Assembly (NCBI GenBank): GCA_903872005.1
Contig: CAIQJD010000916.1
Coordinates: 1-7,322 of the forward strand
Direction of reading: 5' to 3'
Source of the DNA: an uncultured bacterium
GTDB taxonomy: Bacteria > Chloroflexota > Anaerolineae > JACIWP01
DNA: 7,322 nt
This document shows, in pieces, positions 5,835-7,322 of this stretch. The notes under the pieces were generated by a model. That model was not told the origin of the DNA and ran no database searches. It saw only the letters and a program-made list of their open reading frames with translations. How positions within the stretch are numbered: the first letter of the stretch is position 1; every line of letters begins with the position of its first letter. Made by a program: the position numbers and the translations under genes.

Positions 5835-7264
5835 AGACAGAAACCTGGAAGCCGCAACTTTCGATGATGACGCCGGGCATGATCGAGCAGCTTCATGCCG
5901 CGGCGACGACGATCCTGGAGCGCACCGGCCTGAATGTGCATCATGCCGGGATGCGGGCCAAGCTGGCGGCGGCCGGCGCGCTGCTGGATGAAGCGCCGCG
6001 CGTGCGGATCCCGCGCCGGCTGGTGGACGATGCGCTCAAGACGGCGCGCAAGAATATTGTGATCTATGACCGGTTGGGGCAGCCGGTGATGCCGTTTGGG
6101 CCGCACCGGATCTACTTCGGCACTGGCTCTGATCTGGTCTTCACGCGGGACCTGGAGAGCGGCGAGCGACGCGTTTCGACGCTGGAAGATTGCGGCTGCG
6201 CCGCCCTGTTGTGCGACGCGCTGCCAGAGATGGACTTCGTGATGTCCATGTCGCTGCCGCGCGAAGTACCGGCCGAAGATATCGAGCCGCAGCAGTACTA
6301 TGCGATGGTCGCCAATACGGTGAAGCCGGTGATCATGACCAGCTATTCGGGGCTGGATGTGTTCGAGCGGATGCACGGGATGGCGACGGCCATCGCCGGC
6401 GGGGATGCGGCTTTCCGGCAGCGCCCGAACTACATTATGTACGGGCAGTTCGTGTCGCCGTTGCAGCACGATCCGCTGGCGATTGACCGGCTGATCTTTT
6501 GCGCCGACCACGAAATCCCGCTCATCTATATCCCGACGATCATGCCGGGGGCGAGCGGGCCGATCACGCTGCCGGGTTCGCTGGCGCTGGCCGTGGCGGA
6601 GTCGTTGGCCGGCCTGGTGATGCAGCAGACGCAGCACGCCGGCGCGCCCTTCATCTTCGGCGCGTGTGTCAGCCAATTGGACATGCGGACGATGCTCTTC
6701 CCGTATGGGTCGCCGGAATGGCGCATCAACGATCTGGTGATGGCGGAGCTGTCGCGCTATTACGGGCTGCCGGTTTTTGGCACCGGCGGGACGACGGATA
6801 GCAAGGTTCCCGACGCGCAGGCCGGCGGGGAGTATATGGGTGGGTTGTTGGCGGCGGCGCTGGCCGGCACGAACCTGATTCACGATGTGGGCTATCTCGA
6901 TTCGGGGCTGACGGGCAGCCTGGAGAGCATTGTGCTGGGCGCGGAGCAGGTGCGCTGGGTGAAGCGTTTCCTGGCCGGCATGGATGTTTCCGCAGAAGCC
7001 TGGGGCCTGGAGGCGATTGATGAGGTGGGGCCGGGGAAGCAGTTCCTGGATCACGCGCATACGCTGCGGCACCTGCGGCGGTCGCTCTGGTCGCCCTACG
7101 TGACGGATCGCGATGGTTATGATGCCTGGATCGCCGGCGGCGGCAAGGGCTACGCGGCACGCGCCCGCAAGCTGGCGCGGCAGTTGATCGCGACGCATCA
7201 GCCGGCGGCGCTGGATGGCGCGTTGGATGGGACGTTGCGCGAACTCTGTGGCCTGAAAGGGTAA
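5831..7264 (+). CDS. Trimethylamine:corrinoid methyltransferase family protein (MttB-like, non-pyrrolysine)
   Basis: This 477-residue protein is of the MttB superfamily (COG5598), a TIM-barrel that moves a methyl group from a quaternary or tertiary amine, or a similar donor, to a cobalamin-binding protein. The N-terminal L-H-A-A-A-T-T-I-L-E-R-T-G-L-N-V helix is typical, as are I-Y-F-G-T-G-S-D (about residue 95), F-G-T-G-G-T-T-D-S-K (about 315) and L-D-S-G-L-T-G-S-L-E-S (about 355). Length is close to the ~495 residues of archaeal MttB. The frame contains no in-frame amber codon, so it lacks the pyrrolysine of true trimethylamine methyltransferases. It belongs to the large group that includes glycine betaine, proline betaine and carnitine demethylases, most of whose members have unknown substrates. 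ATG 5831 overlaps the preceding TGA (ATGA), implying translational coupling. A purine-rich AAAGGAAG lies rather far upstream (13 bases). No corrinoid-protein gene is seen within the window; it could lie beyond the right edge. Confidence 0.9.
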   Translation: MKTETWKPQLSMMTPGMIEQLHAAATTILERTGLNVHHAGMRAKLAAAGALLDEAPRVRIPRRLVDDALKTARKNIVIYDRLGQPVMPFGPHRIYFGTGSDLVFTRDLESGERRVSTLEDCGCAALLCDALPEMDFVMSMSLPREVPAEDIEPQQYYAMVANTVKPVIMTSYSGLDVFERMHGMATAIAGGDAAFRQRPNYIMYGQFVSPLQHDPLAIDRLIFCADHEIPLIYIPTIMPGASGPITLPGSLALAVAESLAGLVMQQTQHAGAPFIFGACVSQLDMRTMLFPYGSPEWRINDLVMAELSRYYGLPVFGTGGTTDSKVPDAQAGGEYMGGLLAAALAGTNLIHDVGYLDSGLTGSLESIVLGAEQVRWVKRFLAGMDVSAEAWGLEAIDEVGPGKQFLDHAHTLRHLRRSLWSPYVTDRDGYDAWIAGGGKGYAARARKLARQLIATHQPAALDGALDGTLRELCGLKG

Positions 7265-7268
7265 AGTG

Positions 7269-7274
7269 AGGAGG
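7269..7274 (+). promoter_or_regulatory. Strong Shine-Dalgarno site before the truncated last gene
   Basis: A perfect AGGAGG, 7 bases ahead of the ATG at 7282, is the best ribosome-binding site in the window. It suggests the next product is made in higher amount than MttB itself. Confidence 0.8.
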
Positions 7275-7281
7275 AGATAAC

Positions 7282-7322
7282 ATGGGATACGACATCGAGA
7301 AAGTACTGGCGAATTGCCGGCA
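7282..7322 (+). CDS. Start of an unidentified gene, truncated by the window edge
   Basis: Only 13 full codons are present, beginning M-G-Y-D-I-E-K-V-L. It follows the MttB-like gene by 17 bases and has a strong ribosome-binding site, so it is very probably the next operon gene. In comparable loci a cobalamin-binding methyl carrier, a corrinoid-to-folate methyltransferase or a second MttB-family protein often sits here. The visible residues are too few to choose. Confidence 0.7.
   Translation, partial: MGYDIEKVLANCR

Larger units (their letters stand above)
198..7321. repeat. Dispersed, highly iterated palindrome GCCGGC
   Basis: The hexamer GCCGGC recurs about sixty times by manual scan, from 198-203 to 7316-7321, whereas roughly nine would be expected at 65% GC. 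It appears in all five complete genes and in all three codon phases (for example as Ala-Gly, as x-Pro-Ala and as x-Arg-Leu), so protein sequence alone does not explain it. It is absent from the first ~160 bases. The pattern resembles highly iterated palindromes such as HIP1 of cyanobacteria. The count is by eye and approximate. Confidence 0.6.

Noticed and set aside
5558..7198. Very long open frame on the minus strand (546 codons)
   Set aside because: It is antisense to the MttB-like gene and the methyltransferase end, is rich in Arg, His and Pro, and shows no recognisable domain. Long antisense frames are usual at this GC content.
5831..7264. Pyrrolysine-encoding amber codon in the MttB-like gene
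   Set aside because: The frame runs from ATG to TAA with no in-frame TAG, so no pyrrolysine is needed.

Overview
The window is a GC-rich (about 65% by eye), tightly packed, single-strand stretch of bacterial DNA. All genes read on the + strand. It holds five complete genes, a chimeric partial gene at the left edge and the first codons of another gene at the right edge. Gene content (non-pyrrolysine MttB-type methyltransferase, tungsten-type aldehyde oxidoreductase, M19 dipeptidase) and codon style suggest an uncultured Chloroflexota bacterium, perhaps from the Anaerolineae side. That placement is inference from gene families, since no marker gene is present. The palindrome GCCGGC occurs some sixty times, far more than composition predicts, and looks like a genome signature.

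Layout. Bases 1-293 carry an open frame whose first ~160 bases read as the I-helix-to-K-helix part of a cytochrome P450 with actinobacterial codon style. Its remainder reads as the last ~40 residues of an M19 membrane dipeptidase, so a sequence junction lies near bases 155-180. The following genes form one probable operon: an acetoacetate decarboxylase-family protein (340-1101), an aldehyde:ferredoxin oxidoreductase (1125-2993), an aldo/keto reductase (3004-3849), a zinc-ribbon DNA methyltransferase of the COG1743/DUF1156 type (3867-5834), an MttB-family corrinoid methyltransferase (5831-7264), and the start of a gene at 7282 with a strong Shine-Dalgarno sequence. Gaps are 23, 10 and 17 bases, then a 4-base ATGA overlap, then 17 bases. 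No terminator-like hairpin was seen between genes.

Working together. The ADC-family protein, the AOR, the aldo/keto reductase and the MttB-type enzyme look like a catabolic set. One reading is that a methylated amine or similar compound is demethylated to a corrinoid carrier, while the carbon skeleton is decarboxylated, reduced or oxidised, with electrons passing to ferredoxin. The substrate cannot be read from the sequence. The DNA methyltransferase, apparently translationally coupled within this set, is the least expected member. No RNA genes, CRISPR arrays, insertion sequences or origins were seen, and no stretch over 300 bases lacks a gene.
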